Below are positions 41,501 to 47,500 of a stretch of 64,000 bases of DNA, piece after piece. The translations under genes were made by a program, and so were the position numbers. Numbering within the stretch: the first letter of the stretch is position 1; every line of letters begins with the position of its first letter. The notes beneath the pieces were generated by a model, which saw only the letters and a program-made list of their open reading frames with translations, searched no databases and was not told the origin of the DNA. The DNA lies in assembly GCA_038501625.1 (NCBI GenBank), contig JAZAYU010000113.1, positions 1,240,001-1,304,000 of the forward strand, written 5' to 3'. This stretch comes from Corbicula japonica. Its lineage: Eukaryota; Mollusca; Bivalvia; Venerida; Cyrenidae.

Positions 41501-44500
41501 TCCGTATGAAGGTGTATATATCACTGTTCCCCCAGGCTAATCCCTATGAAGGTGTATATATATCACTGTTCCCCCAGGCTAATCCCTATGAAGGTGTATA
41601 TATATCACTGTTCCCCCAGGCTAATCCCTATGAAGGTGTATATATATCACTGTTCCCCCAGGCTAATCCCTATGAAGGTGTATATATATCACTGTTCCCC
41701 CAGGCTAATCCCTATGAAGGTGTATATATATCACTGTTCCCCCAGGCTAATCCCTATGAAGGTGTATATATATCACTGTTCCCCCAGGCTAATCCCTATG
41801 AAGGTGTATATATATATCACTGTTCCCCCAGGCTAATCCCTATGAAGGTGTATATATCACTGTTCCCCCAGGCTAATCCCTATGAAGGTGTATATATATC
41901 ACTGTTCCCCCAGGCTAATCCCTATGAAGGTGTATATATCACTGTTCCCCCAGGCTAATCCCTATGAAGGTGTATATATATCACTGTTCCCCCAGGCTAA
42001 TCCCTATGAAGGTATATATATATCACTGTTCCCCCAGGCTAATCCCTATGAAGGTGTATATATCACTGTTCCCCCAGGCTAATCCCTATGAAGGTGTATA
42101 TATATCACTGTTCCCCCAGGCTTATCTCTATGAAGGTGTATATATATCACTGTTCCCCCAGGCTAATCCCTATGAAGGTGTATATATATCACTGTTCCCC
42201 CAGGCTAATCCCTATGAAGGTTTATATATATCACTGTTCCCCCAGGCTAATCCCTATGAAGGTGTTGATATCACTGTTCCCCCAGGCTAACCCCTATGAA
42301 GGTGTATATATATCACTGTTCCCCCAGGCTAATCCCTATGAAGGTGTATATATCACTGTTCCCCCAGGCTAATCCCTATGAAGGTGTATATATATCACTG
42401 TTCCCCCAGGCTAATCCCTATGAAGGTATATATATATCACTGTTCCCCCAGGCTAATCCCTATGAAGGTGTATATATCACTGTTCCCCCAGGCTAATCCC
42501 TATGAAGGTGTATATATCACTGTTCCCCCAGGCTAATCCCTATGAAGGTGTATATATATCACTGTTCCCACAGGCTAATCCCTATGAAGGTGTATATATA
42601 TCACTGTTCCCCCAGGCTAATCCCTATGAAGGTGTATATATATCACTGTTCCCCCAGGCTAATCCCTATGAAGGTGTATATATCACTGTTCCCCCAGGCT
42701 AATCCCTATGAAGGTGTATATATCACTGTTCCCCCAGGCTAATCCCTATGAAGGTGTATATATCACTGTTCCCCCAGGCTAATCCCTATGAAGGTGTATA
42801 TATCACTGTTCCCCCAGGCTAATACCTATGAAGGTGTATATATCACTGTTCCCCCAGGCTAATCCCTATGAAGGTGTATATATCACTGTTCCCCCAGGCT
42901 AATCCCTATGAAGGTGTATATATATCACTGTTCCCCCAGGCTAATCCCTATGAAGGTGTATATATATCACTGTTCCCCCAGGCTAATCCCTATGAAGGTG
43001 TATATATATATCACTGTTCCCCCAGGCTCATCCCTATGAAGGTGTATATATATATCACTGTTCCCCCAGGCTCATCCCTATGAAGGTGTATATATCACTG
43101 TTCCCCCAGGCTCATCCCTATGAAGTTGTATTATATATATCACTGTTCCCCAAGGCTAATCCCTATGAAGTTGTATATATATATCACTGTTCCCCCAGGC
43201 TAATCCCTATGAAGGTGTATATATCACTGTTCCCCCAGGCTTATCCCTATGAAGGTGTATATATCACTGTTCCCCCAGGCTAATCCCTATGAAGGTGTAT
43301 ATATCACTGTTCCCCCAGGCTAATCCCTATGAAGGTGTATATATCACTGTTCCCCCAGGCTAATCCCTATGAAGGTGTATATATCACTGTTCCCCCAGGC
43401 TAATCCATATGAAGGTGTATATATCACTGTTCCCCCAGGCTAATCCCTATGAAGGTGTATATATCACTGTTCCCCCAGGCTAATCCCTATGAAGGTGTAT
43501 ATATTACTGTTCCCCCAGGCTAATCCCTATGAAGGTGTATATATCACTGTTCCCCCAGGCTAATCCCTATGAAGGTGTATATATCACTGTTCCCCCAGGC
43601 TCATCCCTATGAAGGTGTATATATTACTGTTCCCCCAGGCTAATCCCTATGAAGGTATGTATATATCACTGTTCCCCCAGGCTAATCCCTATGAAGGTGT
43701 ATATATCACTGTTCCCCCAGGCTAATCCCTATGAAGGTGTATATATCACTGTTCCCCCAGGCTAATCCCTATGAAGGTGTATAAATGGAGTGAAGGGTTA
43801 AGATGATTTGTTGTTGTTGTTTTTTTCGCTTATAAACATGTAAGGATAGAAAAATGGAAGTTGTAAGTGATGAACGCTCAAAATTTTGCCAACAGACCTT
43901 TACTGGATTGAATAAAAGACTTATTCGGCTTTATAAATATTTTTTTAGTTAATTAAAGGAAATAAAGCTATCAATTTTTCATGCTTCTATTGAGTTGAGC
44001 ATGAAAAATAATCACATGGCCTGCTTATTTTGTATGCTATATACGGACAACAAACAATTCCAACAGTGTCCCAAAATAAAGGGATCCAAAAATAATAATT
44101 TTCATGAAATAAGTTAAGAATTAGGGTGTCCCAATACTTAGGGTAATTACAGTATATATGTTTTAGTGGTCACTTTAGCAAGTCATACCAATACAGAAAA
44201 CTGAATCAATGACACTCCTTTAATAATGTCATGAAAACTATTGGAATTTTTATTAAATTTTTGCCAAAAAAATACACACACTTTGTTTTGGATAAAAACC
44301 TTCAAAATATTACCACAATAAATTACTGAAAGTATGGTATGAACTATACTTCAAAGAATTTACTCTTGAAAGGGGCTTCAATCAAAATAGAAAATTACTT
44401 TACATGTATATGTTTCCATTAAATGTGACTTTATATTATGTTTTTATATAGCCTCAATCCTGTGAGAACGCATATTTCAAGATGGACAATGTACTGATTG

Positions 44501-47500
44501 ATGACAGGCGTATACATGTAGATTTCAGCCAGTCCGTCTCCAAAATGAAATGGAAAGGAAAAGGTGAAACATTTACACTTTTAATAAACATCTGTATACA
44601 GTAAAACCCTTCAGTATGACCACCCTGAGCCCAAGGTCATAAGCTTGAGTTTGGAGACCAGTCTCAAATCTCATGCATCTGATTGGCTGAAATGGCAACT
44701 GGTTGAGATATAAGACATGCCTATTTCAGATATATGTGGTTTTAGAGTAAGTTTCTATATGTTTCAGTTTTTTTATCTTAAGCCCTGAAAAGTTTTAGTT
44801 GATAAATTTTAAAGGCAGTGTCATTGATTCAGATTTCTGAATTGATATGACTGGCCAAAGAGACCAATATTACATAAACATATTAACTATCACATACAAA
44901 ATATGCAGGACACATGATTATAAAATGTTTCTCATGATCAAATCATTTTAAGCACGAAAATTTGATAGCTCATGTGTCTTTCATAATCCAAAAATAATTT
45001 TTTTTAAATACCGTCATTGTTCAAATATAAGCCGCACTCATGTATAAGCCGCACCCTCCTAAATCAGTTAGAACAGATGAAAATGGCTTAATGCAATGTA
45101 TAAGCAGCCAAACCTGTGTATTAGCCGCACCCCCAACTTTTTACAGCCAAATTCTGGAAAAAAAGCGCGGCTTATATTCAGACAATGACAGTAGTTATAT
45201 TACAACTATTTCAGTTTCCCTTTGATAGTTTTGCACTATTTTCTACCCCAGTATTAAGACCACTCCACTATTACAACCACTTCTGTCCAGTCCCAGAGAT
45301 GGTCTTAGTAGAGGGGTTTGGCTGTACCTAACTGAATGATCAAAAACTATTTACAACTTGACCAAATCCCAGGGCTTTTCATCCTTATATAACAGAGGCC
45401 TATAAAAGGCCTCTTCCCAATCCAAAAATATAGTATTTTTCCCAATTGTGACAGAAACTTTTCCCAAAATGCTAGTTAAGAGGTCAATAAAATGGTCAAA
45501 ACTCCTGAGAGGAATGTTTGAAAATTGAAGTCTGGAAATTAAAGTGCGTAATAAATTACATTTAAGTTACAAATACCTATTACTATTCAATTTCATGAAG
45601 TAGAACCCATCTTTCAATTAATTTTGTTTTCCCAAAATAAAAATTATTGCGCATAAATTTCCCAATTGGAAAGGCCAGTGCCTCTTCCAACTTTTCTGAT
45701 GAAAAGCCCTGAATCCTAGCATAGGTCCAATGTCCAGAACATTAGTAACCATGTTCAGCAATTTATTTAGGGAGTGTGCAGAGTACAAGTAATGAAGACC
45801 AGGGCTGAAGGTTATGAAACTGAGATTGTAAACCAGTCTCAAATCTCAAGGATCTGATTGGCTGAAATGGCGACTAGTCGCCATTTTAGCCAATAAGATG
45901 CTTAAGATTTGAAACTGGTTTCCATGCTCAGTTTTTTAACCATGGGTACTGTTTTTGTGTTTGAAGGTTTGAATATTATTTCTTAAGATCAGTTCTGTGT
46001 TTCGGGCACGGGTGTATAGTATAAGTTATTGAAACCAATTGTGTGTTGTACGAAAGGGTGTAGAATATAAGTTTTTGAGGCCAGTTATATGTTTCAGGCA
46101 GGGTGTAGAGTATTAGTTATTATGACCAGTTCTGTGTTTGAGATAAGGGTTTCAGAGTATAAGTTATTGAGACCAGTTGTTTGTTTCAGGCAAGGGTGTA
46201 GAGTATAAGTTATTGGGACCAGTTGTTTGTTTCAGGCAAGGGTGTAGAGTATAAGTTATTGAGACCAGTTCTGTGTTTCAGGCAAGGGTGTAGAGTATAA
46301 GTTATTGAGACCTGTTCTGTGTTTCAGGCAAGGGTGTAGAGTATAAGTTATTGAGACCAGTTCTGTGTTTCAGGCAAGGGTGTAGAGTATAAGTTATTAG
46401 GACCAGTTCTTTGTTTCAGGCAAGGGTGTAGAGTATAAGTTATTGGGACCAGTTGTTTGTTTCAGGCAAGGGTGTAGAGTATAAGTTATTGAGACCTGTT
46501 GTGTGTTTCAGGCAAGGGTGTAGAGTATAAGTTATTGAGACCAGTTCTGTGTTTCAGGCAAGGGTGTAGAGTATAAGTTATTGAGACCTGTTCTGTGTTT
46601 CAGGCAAGTGTGTAGAGTATAAGTTATTAAGACCTGTTCTGTGTTTCAGGCAAGTGTGTAGAGTATAAGTTATTGAGACCTGTTCTGTGTTTCAGGCAAG
46701 TGTGTAGAGTATAAGTTATTAAGACCTGTTCTGTGTTTCAGGCAAGTGTGTAGAGTATAAGTTATTGAGACCTGTTCTGTGTTTCAGGCAAGGGTGTAGA
46801 GTATAAGTTATTGAGACCTGTTCTGTGTTTCAGGCAAGTGTGTAGAGTATAAGTTATTGAGACCTGTTCTGTGTTTCAGGCAAGGGTGTAGAGTATAAGT
46901 TATTGAGACCTGTTCTGTGTTTCAGGCAAGGGTGTAGAGTATAAGTTATTGAGACCAGTTTTGTGTTTCAGGCAAGGGTGTAGAGTATTCCAAAGATTAC
47001 CAGAAAGATGAAGAAGAAAGCTTCTCCTCCAAGTTCAGAGTGAAAGATAACACAAGGAAAGACAAGTATCCTTTTTATAGATGTCTGGGCAATTATAGAT
47101 CAGTGTGAAACTTATCATTAAAAAAACAAAATTAGAAACTATTTGTGTTGCCCTTTCGAAGAATAGGCGATACATAGGGACTACTTTGTCCATCCGTCTG
47201 TCGGTCCATCACTAAAAATTTAGCATAGGCTTAACATTTGTTCACCCTTTTGTAGAGACAGCTGTACATAGGGACCACTTTGTCCATCCTTGGGACAATT
47301 TGTCACGAAACTTAATGTTAGCTATAATTTTGCCATTTCTTAATATTTCTTCATCAAACTTTCAAATTATTTTGTGTATAACAACAAAAACGCATTTCAC
47401 AGAGTTATGCCCCTTTTTTACTGAGCTATAACTTTGCAATTTCTTATTGTTTCTTCATCCAACTTTCAAATAATATTGCACTTGACAACAAGGTGATGAT

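Larger units (their letters stand above)
40440..43801. mobile_element. piggyBac-like MITE expanded to 3.4 kb by internal tandem arrays
   Basis: The left end TTAACCCTTTACTCCATATA and the right end AATGGAGTGAAGGGTTAA belong to the MITE family, with TTAA on both sides. Ordinary copies are about 235 bp. This one is 3362 bp because the segment around GATCTGGATATTCACTGTT became a 30-bp array and the segment before the right end a 40-bp array. It starts 43 bp after PPIL4 exon 9. Confidence 0.88.
44599..45324. mobile_element. TA-flanked pogo/Tigger-like element
   Basis: TA-CAGTAAAACCCTTCAGTATG at the left corresponds, inverted, to AGAGGGGTTTGGCTG-TA at the right, and GACCACC/GACCATC motifs follow inside. 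The TA target points to the Tc1/mariner group. Two smaller repeats are nested in it (44640-44712 and 45011-45191). No transposase. Confidence 0.6.

Noticed and set aside
40579..43283. Several long open frames with repeats such as [10 protein letters not shown] and [14 protein letters not shown]
   Set aside because: They are translations of the 30- and 40-bp minisatellites in PPIL4 intron 9, open on both strands because of the repeat period; no start, splice or homology evidence.
40624..46988. Possible CRISPR arrays
   Set aside because: Repeats are head-to-tail without unique spacers, in introns of an animal gene; they are minisatellites.
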